This document shows positions 32,334 through 40,633 of a DNA stretch of 64,000 bases, piece after piece. How positions within the stretch are numbered: the stretch's first letter is position 1; each line of letters starts with the position of its first letter. The DNA comes from Acidimicrobiales bacterium (lineage in GTDB: Bacteria > Actinomycetota > Acidimicrobiia > Acidimicrobiales > AC-9). Under the pieces are notes generated by a model. It made no database searches. It saw only the letters and a list, made by a program, of their open reading frames with translations, and was not told the DNA's origin. The stretch lies in contig DATBBR010000057.1 of NCBI GenBank assembly GCA_036270875.1, forward strand, positions 1 through 64,000, in the 5' to 3' direction. The translations under genes were made by a program, and so were the position numbers.

Positions 32334-33335
32334 GTGGCGCCGGCCCTTGACGCGATCGTCTTTGCCCTCGGTGCCCTGGTCAGCCTCAGCACCAGCTGGC
32401 TTCTCGTCTCGAGGCTCGAGCGGGTGGGGGAGCGGCTGGGCTTGTCCGAGGCGCTCCTCGGCGTCGTCGCCGCCTTGGCCGCGGACGCCCCGGAGCTCAC
32501 CGCTGCCATCACCGCCCTGATCCACCACGAGCGTCAAGTCGGCGCCGGCGTGGTCATCGGCTCGAACGTGTTCAACCTGGCCGCCCTGCTGGGCCTCGGA
32601 GCCCTCGTGGCCGGGCGCATCGCCCTACACCGCAGGGTGATCGAGCTGAGCGGGGCGATCGCGATCTGGGTCGCCGCGGTGTGCGTCGCCGCCGTGGTCG
32701 GCGCGGTCTCCGCCGTGGTCGCGCTCCTGCTGAGCCTGGTCGCCATGGTGCCGTACGTCGTCGTCCTCGCCGTCGGCCGAAGCAGCGTCGCGCACGTCCG
32801 GCTGCCTAGGAGCTGGATCACCTGGCTCGGCGCCGCGGTCGCCGACGAGGAGCTCGAGCTCGAGGACGCCATCCGGCCCCCACGCGGAACCGGTGGGGAC
32901 GCCTTCCTCGCTGCCGCGTCGCTCATCGTGGTCGTCGTCGCCAGCGTCGCCATGGAGCGGGCGGCCTCGTCGCTCGGGGCTCGCTATGCCGTGCCCGCGA
33001 TCGTCATCGGCGGTCTCGTCCTGGCCGCCGTCACGAGCCTCCCCAACGCCGTCGCCGCCGGCTACCTGGCATCCCGAGGACGGGGAGCTGCGGTCCTGAG
33101 CACTGCCCTCAACAGCAACGCGCTCAACGTCACCCTGGGCCTCCTCCTCCCGGCCGCGGTGATCGGGCTCGGGGCCCCGTCGGGCGAAACGACGTTCGTC
33201 GCCGCCTGCTACCTGGCGCTCACCGCTGTCGTACTGATCCTCGCCTACATGGGTAGCGGCCTCGGGCGCGGTGCCGGCGCTGTCATCATCAGCGGCTACA
33301 TCGTCTTCGTCGGCGTGCTCCTGGCCATCGAGTGA
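32334..33335 (+). CDS. Sodium/calcium exchanger-like membrane protein (CaCA superfamily)
   Basis: A 333-residue protein with about ten transmembrane helices in two inverted halves. Each half carries an alpha-repeat-like motif: GVVAALAADAPELTAAITAL with VIGSNVFNLAALLG in the first, and LAAVTSLPNAVAAGYL with ALNSNALNVTLGLLLPA in the second. These are the GxxAAxxxS/PE and GSNxFN signatures of YrbG/CaCA cation exchangers. The ion is unknown. GTG at 32334 is chosen because it begins just before the first helix and follows a leaderless -10. Confidence 0.8.
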   Translation: MAPALDAIVFALGALVSLSTSWLLVSRLERVGERLGLSEALLGVVAALAADAPELTAAITALIHHERQVGAGVVIGSNVFNLAALLGLGALVAGRIALHRRVIELSGAIAIWVAAVCVAAVVGAVSAVVALLLSLVAMVPYVVVLAVGRSSVAHVRLPRSWITWLGAAVADEELELEDAIRPPRGTGGDAFLAAASLIVVVVASVAMERAASSLGARYAVPAIVIGGLVLAAVTSLPNAVAAGYLASRGRGAAVLSTALNSNALNVTLGLLLPAAVIGLGAPSGETTFVAACYLALTAVVLILAYMGSGLGRGAGAVIISGYIVFVGVLLAIE

Positions 33336-33367
33336 TCGACGGGGGCCGATCGGGGACACCGCCCGAA

Positions 33368-33381
33368 TATCCTCGGACGAC
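33368..33381 (+). promoter_or_regulatory. Leaderless -10 element of the ABC exporter gene
   Basis: TATCCT at 33368-33373 ends eight bases before the ATG at 33382, with no ribosome site. Confidence 0.5.
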
Positions 33382-36300
33382 ATGAAAGACGGCTATGGAA
33401 GGGGCTGGATCCGCGGACTGCTTCCCTTTCTGGCCAACCACCGGCGCAACGTGGCCTGGGCGTTCGGCGCCGCCGTCGTCGGGATGGTCATCCAGGCCCT
33501 GACCCCGGTGGTCGAGAAGGTCATCGTCGACGACGTGGTGCTGAGCCACCGCCGACCCCTCGGTCCCTGGCTGGGGCTGCTGCTCGGCGCCGGGCTGGTG
33601 AGCTTCGGCGCCGCCTACATCCGGCGCTTCAGAGGGGGCCGAGTCGCCCTCGACGTCCAGTTCGACCTGCGGACGGCGGTCTTCGAGCGCCTCCAGCGCC
33701 TGGACTTCGCCCGCCACGACCAGCTCGACACCGGCCAGCTGGTGTCCAGGGCGAGCTCGGATCTGGGCCTCATCCAGGGTCTGTTGTCGTTCCTTCCCAT
33801 CGTGAGCGGCAACGTCGTCCTGCTCGTCGTGTCCTTTGTGGTGATGCTCTTCCTGTCGCCACCCCTCACGCTGGTGGCGGTGCTGGCGATCCCGACGATC
33901 GGCATCGTCGCCTGGCGGCTGCGCACCGCTGTGTTCCCCGCCAGCTGGGACGCCCAGCAGCGGGCCGCCGAGGTCACGGGCGTGGTCGACGAGGCCGTCA
34001 CCGGTGTCAGGGTGGTCAAGGGCTTCGGCCAGGAGCGCCGGGAGGTGCGCCGGCTCACGGCCGTGGCCGAGCGTCTGTACGGGGCCCGGGTGCGGACGGT
34101 ACGGCTCCAGGCCCGGCTCCAGGCCGCCCTTCAGGCGGTGCCTGCGCTGGCCCAGGTGGCCATCCTCGGGTTCGGCGGGTGGCTCGCTTACAAAGGCCAG
34201 ATATCGCTGGGCACCTTCCTGGCCTTCTCGACCTACCTGCTCCAACTGGTGGCGCCGGTGCGGATGCTGGCCGGCCTGCTGTCCTTCGGCCAACAGGCGC
34301 GGGCTGGTGCCGAGCGCATCCTCGAGCTGCTCGACTCGAACCCGAAGGTGGTCGAGCGTGACGGCGCCCAGACTCTGCACCAGCTGCGTGGCGAGGTCAG
34401 CTTCGACCTCGTGTCGTTCGGCTACATGCGCTCGCGTCCCGTGCTGTCGGGGTTCTCCCTGTGTGTCCGTCCGGGCGAGACGGTTGCCCTGGTCGGAGCA
34501 TCGGGGTCGGGTAAGTCGACGGTGGCGCTCCTGCTGCCTCGCTTCTACGACGTCGACGGCGGGTCGGTGCGCGTCGACGGCGTGGACGTGCGGGACGTCA
34601 CGTTCGAGTCGTTGCGGCGCCAGATCGGTGTCGTGTTCGAGGAGACCTTCCTGTTCTCCGACACCGTACGGGCCAACATCGCCTACGGCCGGCCCGACGC
34701 CACCGAGGAGCAGGTCCTCGCGGCGGCACGCGCGGCCGAGGCGGACCGCTTCATCGCCGAGCTGCCCGACGGCTACGACACTGTCGTCGGCGAGCGCGGC
34801 CTGACGCTGTCCGGCGGTCAACGCCAGCGTGTCGCGCTGGCCCGGGCTCTGCTCACCGATCCCCGGGTCCTGATCCTCGACGACGCGACCTCCTCGATCG
34901 ACGCCAGCACCGAGGAGGAGATCCACGCCACCCTGCGCCGGCTCATGGAGGGTCGGACGACGCTCCTGGTGGCCCACCGGCGCTCGACGTTGCGTCTGGC
35001 CGACCGGATCGCCGTGGTCGACCGGGGCGTGGTCGTGGACGACGGCACCCACGAGGAGCTGCTGGCCCGCAGCGTCCAGTACCGCCGCCTGGTGGCGGGA
35101 CCGGGCGAAGGCGCCGAGGGGGAGGCCGAGCTGGCGGAGCCCGCGCCCGTCACCCCGCCTACGGCGACCCCGCCACCAGCGCGGGTCGGCGGCGCGATTG
35201 CCGCCTCCGAGGGCGTCATGCTGGCGCCGACCCCCGAGCTCATGGCGGCCGTGGAGGCGCTTCCCCCGGCCGACCACCATCCCGAGGTGGACGTGGAGCG
35301 CGAGTCGGCCGAGGATCCGCGGTTCGGGTTCGGGCGTTTCGTGCGCCCGTTCCGGCGGCAGCTGGGGGTGGGCGTGGGGCTGGTGCTGGTCGACACCATT
35401 TTGACCGTGCTCGGCCCCGTACTCGTGAAGGTGGGCATCGACCAGGGTGTGGTGAACCACTCGCTGTTGGCCCTGGCGATCGCCACCCTCGTGTACCTCG
35501 GCGTGGTCCTCGCCGACTGGCTCGATACCTGGGGGGAGATCCGCTACACGGGCCGCACCGCCGAGCGGCTGCTGTTCGCTCTGCGGGTGCGGATCTTCTC
35601 GCACCTGCAGCGCCTGGCGCTGGACTTCTACGAGCGGGAGATGGCGGGGCGGATCATGACCCGCATGACCACCGACGTCGAGTCGCTGTCCCAGCTTCTC
35701 CAGACCGGGCTGGTCAATGCGCTGGTCAACCTCTTCAGCTTCGTCGGGGTGGCGATCGCGCTCATCGTGATGGATTTCCGCCTGAGCCTCGTCACCTTCG
35801 CCGTCATGCCGCCGCTGCTGGCGGGCACCTGGTGGTTCCGTCAGCGTTCCCGACGCGCCTACGACCAGGCTCGCGAGCGGATCGCAGTGGTGAACGCCAA
35901 CTTCCAGGAGAACCTTTCGGGGGTCCGCGTCGCCCAGGCCTACGGCCAGGAGGGTCGCAACGAGCAGACCTTCCGCCAGGTCTCCAGCGACTACCTGGGA
36001 ACTCGGGTGGGGGCCCAGCGCCTCGTGGCCATCTACTTTCCGTTCGTCCTCCTGCTCTCGGACGTGGCCGCTGCGCTCGTGCTCGGGGCGGGGGCCTGGT
36101 TGGTGGGCCGCCACCAGCTCAGCGTCGGCGTGCTGATCGCCTTCCTGCTCTACCTCGACCAGCTGTTCTCGCCCATCCAGCAGCTGTCGCAGACGTTCGA
36201 CCAGTGGCAGCAGGCGCGGGCGTCGATGGTCAAGATCAACGAGCTGATGCGGATCCCGGTCTCCACTCCCGAACCGGATCATCCGATCCGTCCGGGACGC

Positions 36301-37047
36301 CTCGAGGGTTCGGTGCGATTCGAGTCGGTGCGGTTCGGCTACCAGGGGTCGCGCGCCGAGGCCCTGCGCGGCGTCGATCTCGACATCGAACCGGGCGAGA
36401 CCGTGGCTCTCGTCGGCGAGACGGGCGCGGGCAAGTCGACAGTCGTGAAGCTGCTGGCGCGTTTCTACGACGTCACCGGAGGGCGGATCCTGATCGACGG
36501 GCTGCCGCTCGCCGAGCTCGACCTGGCCGCCTTCCGGGCCCAGCTCGGCTACGTGCCGCAGGAGCCGTTCCTCTTCTCGGGGACGATCCGCGACAACATC
36601 GCCTACGGTCGGCCGTCGGCCAGCGACGCCGAGGTCGAGACCGCCGCCCGGGCAGTCGGTGCCCACGAGCTGGTGGTAAGCCTGCCCGGGGGCTACGACT
36701 ACCTGGTGAGCGAGCGGGGCCGGGCGCTGTCGGCCGGGCAGCGTCAGCTCATCGCCCTGGCCAGGGCCAGGCTGGTCGACCCCGCCATCCTGGTGCTCGA
36801 CGAGGCGACCTCGAACCTCGACCTGTCGACCGAAGCCCGGGTTGCCCGCGCCATGGCCAGGGTCGCGCGCGGTCGGACGACGCTGCTGATCGCCCATCGG
36901 CTCCCCACGGCGCGCAGCGCCGATCGCATCGTGGTCATGCACGAGGGGCGGGTCGTCGAGCAGGGCCGTCACGACGAGCTCCTCGCCAGGGGCGGACGCT
37001 ACGCCGGCATGTGGGCGGCCTTCGACGTCGAGCCGGTGGCGGGCTGA
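33382..37047 (+). CDS. ABC exporter with two complete half-transporters in one chain
   Basis: A 1221-residue fusion in the order membrane domain - ATPase - membrane domain - ATPase. The first ATPase has Walker A GASGSGKST (372-380), signature LSGGQ and Walker B LILDD (D500), with Asp501 where the catalytic glutamate is expected. The second has GETGAGKST (1012-1020), a modified signature LSAGQ and the normal DE pair (D1140, E1141). So one composite ATP site is predicted to be weak and the other active, as in heterodimeric exporters such as TM287/288. A Pro/Ala/Glu-rich linker joins the halves at about residues 575-645. Substrates of such exporters are usually drugs, lipids or peptides. Confidence 0.9.
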   Translation: MKDGYGRGWIRGLLPFLANHRRNVAWAFGAAVVGMVIQALTPVVEKVIVDDVVLSHRRPLGPWLGLLLGAGLVSFGAAYIRRFRGGRVALDVQFDLRTAVFERLQRLDFARHDQLDTGQLVSRASSDLGLIQGLLSFLPIVSGNVVLLVVSFVVMLFLSPPLTLVAVLAIPTIGIVAWRLRTAVFPASWDAQQRAAEVTGVVDEAVTGVRVVKGFGQERREVRRLTAVAERLYGARVRTVRLQARLQAALQAVPALAQVAILGFGGWLAYKGQISLGTFLAFSTYLLQLVAPVRMLAGLLSFGQQARAGAERILELLDSNPKVVERDGAQTLHQLRGEVSFDLVSFGYMRSRPVLSGFSLCVRPGETVALVGASGSGKSTVALLLPRFYDVDGGSVRVDGVDVRDVTFESLRRQIGVVFEETFLFSDTVRANIAYGRPDATEEQVLAAARAAEADRFIAELPDGYDTVVGERGLTLSGGQRQRVALARALLTDPRVLILDDATSSIDASTEEEIHATLRRLMEGRTTLLVAHRRSTLRLADRIAVVDRGVVVDDGTHEELLARSVQYRRLVAGPGEGAEGEAELAEPAPVTPPTATPPPARVGGAIAASEGVMLAPTPELMAAVEALPPADHHPEVDVERESAEDPRFGFGRFVRPFRRQLGVGVGLVLVDTILTVLGPVLVKVGIDQGVVNHSLLALAIATLVYLGVVLADWLDTWGEIRYTGRTAERLLFALRVRIFSHLQRLALDFYEREMAGRIMTRMTTDVESLSQLLQTGLVNALVNLFSFVGVAIALIVMDFRLSLVTFAVMPPLLAGTWWFRQRSRRAYDQARERIAVVNANFQENLSGVRVAQAYGQEGRNEQTFRQVSSDYLGTRVGAQRLVAIYFPFVLLLSDVAAALVLGAGAWLVGRHQLSVGVLIAFLLYLDQLFSPIQQLSQTFDQWQQARASMVKINELMRIPVSTPEPDHPIRPGRLEGSVRFESVRFGYQGSRAEALRGVDLDIEPGETVALVGETGAGKSTVVKLLARFYDVTGGRILIDGLPLAELDLAAFRAQLGYVPQEPFLFSGTIRDNIAYGRPSASDAEVETAARAVGAHELVVSLPGGYDYLVSERGRALSAGQRQLIALARARLVDPAILVLDEATSNLDLSTEARVARAMARVARGRTTLLIAHRLPTARSADRIVVMHEGRVVEQGRHDELLARGGRYAGMWAAFDVEPVAG

Positions 37048-37066
37048 ACTGCCGCCGTGCCCCGAG

Positions 37067-37873
37067 CTACGCCCGGCGGAGGTCGACGTCCAGGGCGAGG
37101 GTGAGGCACCGGCAGGCCCCACCGGCCATCAGGAACTCGTCGACCGGAGCGATCGCCACCGAGAAGCCCCAGGCTTCCAGTGCCCGACCGAGCCGCGGCG
37201 GGCAGGAGGGCATGATGATGTTGTCGCCGACCACCACCGAGTTGGCGCAGAACGCCAGGGCCTCGTCGTCCTCCAGCACGAGCAGCTCGGGGACCAGGGC
37301 GGCGATGACCTTGCGCCCGTAGGCGTCGAGGCCGAGCGGCGCCACCATGGCCCGCCGGTCGTCGAGCGGGCAGAAGGTGAGGTCGAGGTGGTACAGGCGC
37401 TCGTCCGCCAGCTCGACCGAGCGGACCGGCGCACCGGTCAGCTTGGACAGTGCGGGATGTGAGGAGGCGTCCGATCGAAACCTGTACGCCGACACCAGCA
37501 CCAGCTCGCCCGGCGTACCGAATGGCAGGGCATCGCCCGCGCCTTCGTGCACCACCCGTTCGGGCAGCCAGTCGACAGTAAAGCCGTGCCTGGCGAACCA
37601 CTCCGCGTCATGTGCGGTCTCTCCCTGGCGCTCGGGATGGCGAAATCTTGCCGGTACGAACTGACGCCCGTTGACCACGCCCGCGTTGGCGGTGAACACC
37701 AGGTCCGGAAGGTGCTCGACCGGGTCCATGAGCTCGATCTCGGCGCCGGCGGCCTGCAGCTGCGCCATCAGGCCGTCGAACTGCTCCAGGGCCCGGTCGG
37801 GATCGGGGTGCACCTCGGCGTGCATCCACGGGTTGATCTCGTAGAGGACGGTGAAGTGCTGTGGACGGCACAT
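37067..37873 (-). CDS. Guanidino-group hydrolase, DDAH/arginine dihydrolase-like
   Basis: A 268-residue amidinotransferase-fold protein similar to dimethylargininase and to the N-terminal half of cyanobacterial ArgZ/AgrE, which converts arginine to ornithine, CO2 and ammonia. Motifs are LVFTANAGVV (about 58-67), EGAGDAL (110-116), the histidine in LYHLDLTFCPL (H162), FCANSVVV, and the nucleophile Cys256 in MAGGACRCLTL. The gene follows the LOR/SDH gene by 29 bases on the same strand. Whether it is a dihydrolase, a deiminase or a dimethylargininase cannot be settled by eye; the neighbour favours the dihydrolase. Confidence 0.8.
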   Translation of the reverse strand: MCRPQHFTVLYEINPWMHAEVHPDPDRALEQFDGLMAQLQAAGAEIELMDPVEHLPDLVFTANAGVVNGRQFVPARFRHPERQGETAHDAEWFARHGFTVDWLPERVVHEGAGDALPFGTPGELVLVSAYRFRSDASSHPALSKLTGAPVRSVELADERLYHLDLTFCPLDDRRAMVAPLGLDAYGRKVIAALVPELLVLEDDEALAFCANSVVVGDNIIMPSCPPRLGRALEAWGFSVAIAPVDEFLMAGGACRCLTLALDVDLRRA

Positions 37874-37902
37874 CAGGAGGCGCCGGCCCCACGGGAGCGG
37901 CG

Positions 37903-39180
37903 TCAACCCGCCGGACCACCCAGCTGCCCGGCGAGCTGGCTCACGAAGAGGCCCACATCGGTGACGATGCCGAGGGCCTGGTGGCTGCCCCGGTCGGCGA
38001 GCTTGGTCACCACCGCCTGGTTGATGTCGACGCAGAAGGTCTCCACGCCCGCCGGGAGCAGGTTCCCGGTGGCGATGGCATGGAGGGTGGAGGCCAGCAT
38101 CAGCGCGACGCTGACGCCGGGAACGAGGTACCGCATGGCGTCGGCCGCCTCGACGACGTCCCGGTAGACGTCGGGCAACGGGCCGTCGTCGCGCGGGGAG
38201 CCGGCGAGAACGAAGGGCACGTCGCGCCGCACACACTCGTACATCACGCCGCCGTCGACGTAGCCCGCTTCCACTGCGCTGGCGATGGAGCCGTAGCGGC
38301 GGACCTCGTTGATCACCCGAAGGTGGTTGGCGCGTCCTCCGTCGGCGGGGACCCCCGCGCCCATGGACACGCCGAGCGACGTGCCCATGACGTTGGCCTC
38401 GATGTCGTGGGCAGCGAAGCCGTTGCCGGCGAAGAGGATGTCGATCCATCCCTCGCGAACCAGGCGGGCCAGGTCCGGGCCGGCGCCGGTGTGGATCACG
38501 GCAGGACCACACACGGCCAGCACCCCGCCTCCCGGGCGGGCCTTCTGGTCGGGCCCGCCTCCCGGGCGGGCCTTCTCCCGGCGGACCCGCTCGGCCACCT
38601 CGGCCACGACCACGGCCTTGGGTTTCTCGGACGACACCTCCGACGTCATGAACTCGAAGGGCCCGGCACCCCGCGGCCGCTCGGGCGCCTCCACCCGGAC
38701 TCCGTCGTTTCCCACGACCACGGGGTCACCGGCCCGAACGCGGTGCATGGGAACGGTGCGGACCCGCTCGAGGCCGTCGCCGCTCGGTCCCGGGCGCACG
38801 ACGATGGCGCAGTCCATCTCGGGGTTGACCACGCTCACCCAGCGACCGTCGACGCGCACCCAGGTGGGCAGGTTGGTCGTGGCGTAGAAGCCGGCCGGGA
38901 GCACGCCGTCGGTGTCGGCCGCCACCAGCTCGGCGTCGCCCTGGACGACGCGGTTGGCCCCCTGGGCCTGGAGCTGGGACAGGAGGGGGCCGAGCACCTC
39001 GTCGCTGGGAGCCGAGATCTTGATGCGGGCCCGGCTGACGTCCCGATTGGTCTTGCCGATGTCGACCGACTGGACCTCGTAGTCCGCGCCCGCCGCCAGC
39101 ACGAGATCCATCACTTTGGCCAGGATCAGCGAGTCGATGATGTGACCCTCGATCTCGACCGTCTCGGTCGCCGGCGCCAT
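37903..39180 (-). CDS. LOR/SDH-domain protein, ArgZ/AgrE C-terminal-like (ornithine cyclodeaminase)
   Basis: A 425-residue protein of the TIGR00300/COG1915 family. Residues 1-170 are the LOR/SDH bifunctional-enzyme conserved domain (VEIEGHIIDSLILAKVMDLV, YEVQSVDIGK). The rest is a Rossmann-type NAD domain with VLAVCGPAVIHTGAGPDLARLV, FAGNGFAAHDIEANVMGTSLG and GRANHLRVINEVRRYGSI. Related proteins act as ornithine cyclodeaminases, turning ornithine into proline and ammonia. A 10-residue duplication, KARPGGG repeated, sits before the NAD domain. Together with the downstream hydrolase it equals the length and content of one ArgZ/AgrE chain. Confidence 0.82.
   Translation of the reverse strand: MAPATETVEIEGHIIDSLILAKVMDLVLAAGADYEVQSVDIGKTNRDVSRARIKISAPSDEVLGPLLSQLQAQGANRVVQGDAELVAADTDGVLPAGFYATTNLPTWVRVDGRWVSVVNPEMDCAIVVRPGPSGDGLERVRTVPMHRVRAGDPVVVGNDGVRVEAPERPRGAGPFEFMTSEVSSEKPKAVVVAEVAERVRREKARPGGGPDQKARPGGGVLAVCGPAVIHTGAGPDLARLVREGWIDILFAGNGFAAHDIEANVMGTSLGVSMGAGVPADGGRANHLRVINEVRRYGSIASAVEAGYVDGGVMYECVRRDVPFVLAGSPRDDGPLPDVYRDVVEAADAMRYLVPGVSVALMLASTLHAIATGNLLPAGVETFCVDINQAVVTKLADRGSHQALGIVTDVGLFVSQLAGQLGGPAG
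38524..38576 (-). repeat. In-frame tandem duplication inside the LOR/SDH gene
   Basis: A 23-base GC-rich unit occurs at 38524-38546 and again exactly at 38554-38576 (period 30 bases), so the protein reads KARPGGG, three residues, then KARPGGG again. The unit is partly self-complementary (CCCGGGCGGG). It lies in the linker before the NAD domain, where an extra ten residues would be tolerated. Confidence 0.8.
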
Positions 39181-39193
39181 CGGCGCCAGCGTA
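39181..39193 (-). promoter_or_regulatory. Leaderless -10 element of the LOR/SDH gene
   Basis: On the minus strand TACGCT (39193-39188) is seven bases before the ATG at 39180, with no ribosome site. Confidence 0.45.
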
Positions 39194-39266
39194 CCCAGGC
39201 CCCCGGCTGTCGCCGGGCGTCGGTCTGCCGTTCGACCCGGCCAACGAGGTGGACCAGGATGGAGTC

Positions 39267-40517
39267 ATGGCGAGCTTCGATCCCTGGGAAGCCACGCTCG
39301 AACGACTCGACGACGCAGCCAAGCTGGCCGGGCTCGACTCGGACGTCCACCGCCTGCTCCGTACGCCACGCCGGGTCCTCGAGGTCGCGGTGCCCGTGCG
39401 CATGGACGACGGGCGGGTGGAGGTGTTCATCGGTTGGCGGGTGCACCACGACACCACCCGGGGTCCGGCAAAAGGAGGGATCCGCTTCCACCCCGAGCTG
39501 GACGCACGGGAGGTCGTCTCTCTCGCCGCCAACATGACGTTCAAGACGGCGGTGGTGAACATCCCCTTCGGCGGCGGCAAGGGAGGTGTGCGCTGCGACC
39601 CTCGACGGTTCTCCGACGGCGAGCTCGAGCGCCTCACCCGCCGTTACGCCACCGAGATCTCGCCCATCCTGGGTCCCGATCGGGACATCCCGGCGCCGGA
39701 CGTCAACACCGACGGCCGGGTCATGGCGTGGCTGATGGACACGCTGTCCATGATGCGGGGCGGCGGTGCCAACCCCGGGGCGGTGACGGGCAAGCCGCTT
39801 TCGATCGGCGGAACGCGAAGCCACTCCGGCGCCACCGCGTCGGGTGTGCTCGCCTGCACGCGGGCGGTGTTCACCGAGCTGGACATGAGCTTCGTCGGCG
39901 CCCGCGTGGTGCTGCAGGGATTCGGCAAGGTGGGTGGTCCGCTGGCCTTCCTGCTGTCGTCGGCCGGGATGCGCATCATCGGGGTGAGCGACTTGGGGGG
40001 CGCGGTGTACAACCCGGGCGGGCTCGATCCCTCGGCGCTGGGCAGCCACGTCGATATCCATGGGACGGTTGCCGGGTTCGACGCCGGCGACCCCGTCGAG
40101 CCCGCAGACCTGTGGGAGCTCAAATGCGAGCTCGTGGTCCCGGCTGCGCTCGAAGGCGCCGTGGACGAGCAGGTCGCCTCCCGCCTGGGCGCCAAGGTCG
40201 TCGTCGAGGCGGCAAACTCGCCGACCACGCCCGAAGCAGACTCGATCCTGGACCGTCGTCACATCGTCGTGGTGCCCGACATCCTGGCCAACGCCGGCGG
40301 TGTCACGGTGTCCTACTTCGAATGGGCACAGAGCCGACAGGGCTACGCGTGGGAAGAGGGATTGGTCGCCAGCCGACTGCGGGCGAGCATGGACAACGCC
40401 TTCACCTCGGTGTGGGCCAGGGCCGACGCGCTCGGCGTCTCGTTGCGACGGGCTGCTTTTGTGATCGCCGTCGAGCGGGTGGCGGAGGCCATCTCGGCAC
40501 GTGGCCTGTTTCCGTGA
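39267..40517 (+). CDS. Glu/Leu/Phe/Val dehydrogenase
   Basis: A 416-residue amino-acid dehydrogenase that interconverts an amino acid and its keto acid plus ammonia with NAD(P). Conserved lysines are K69 (PAKGGIRF), K93 (MTFKTAV) and K105 (GGGKGGVR). The PAPDVNTDGRVMAWLMD block, the Rossmann motif LQGFGKVGGP and NAGGVTVSYFEWAQ follow. The last segment is typical of glutamate dehydrogenases. ATG 39267 has an AGGA purine stretch upstream; an in-frame GTG at 39249 is an alternative. It is divergent from the arginine-degrading pair and would complete a route from arginine via proline/glutamate to 2-oxoglutarate. Confidence 0.88.
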   Translation: MASFDPWEATLERLDDAAKLAGLDSDVHRLLRTPRRVLEVAVPVRMDDGRVEVFIGWRVHHDTTRGPAKGGIRFHPELDAREVVSLAANMTFKTAVVNIPFGGGKGGVRCDPRRFSDGELERLTRRYATEISPILGPDRDIPAPDVNTDGRVMAWLMDTLSMMRGGGANPGAVTGKPLSIGGTRSHSGATASGVLACTRAVFTELDMSFVGARVVLQGFGKVGGPLAFLLSSAGMRIIGVSDLGGAVYNPGGLDPSALGSHVDIHGTVAGFDAGDPVEPADLWELKCELVVPAALEGAVDEQVASRLGAKVVVEAANSPTTPEADSILDRRHIVVVPDILANAGGVTVSYFEWAQSRQGYAWEEGLVASRLRASMDNAFTSVWARADALGVSLRRAAFVIAVERVAEAISARGLFP

Positions 40518-40534
40518 GCGGGTTCTGGGAAAGG

Positions 40535-40548
40535 TGACACTTGTGTCA
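40535..40548. promoter_or_regulatory. Perfect 6-bp dyad upstream of the ZIP transporter promoter
   Basis: TGACACTTGTGTCA is a perfect 14-base palindrome with a two-base centre, ending eight bases before the -35. It differs from the two boxes downstream, so it may bind a second regulator. Confidence 0.45.
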
Positions 40549-40556
40549 GAGAAGGG

Positions 40557-40585
40557 TTGACGCCGGTGTTAGGTTTGCCTAATAC
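40557..40585 (+). promoter_or_regulatory. Promoter of the ZIP transporter gene
   Basis: TTGACG (40557-40562) and TAATAC (40580-40585) are separated by exactly 17 bases, a good match to the housekeeping sigma-factor promoter. The -10 overlaps the first metal box. Confidence 0.6.
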
Positions 40586-40599
40586 TTAGGGAGACCTAA
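40569..40599. promoter_or_regulatory. Two DtxR/IdeR/MntR-type boxes
   Basis: TTAGG-TTTG-CCTAA (40569-40582) and TTAGG-GAGA-CCTAA (40586-40599) are two copies of the same inverted repeat, centres 17 bases apart. The first covers the -10 and the second the transcription start. The half sites match the TTAGGTnAGnCTAACCTAA consensus of DtxR-family metalloregulators, so repression of the ZIP gene by metal-loaded regulator (iron or manganese) is likely. Confidence 0.65.
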
Positions 40600-40633
40600 G
40601 CTCTGACCTTGCCCGCCGCATCAGGAGCCCGCC

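Noticed and set aside
33289..37122. A 1277-codon minus-strand frame opposite the ABC exporter
   Set aside because: Shadow of the exporter gene, His/Gln/Arg-rich with no domain.
37874..38512. In-frame upstream extension of the guanidino hydrolase
   Set aside because: It runs through the LOR/SDH gene in another frame; the 268-residue form matches the family.
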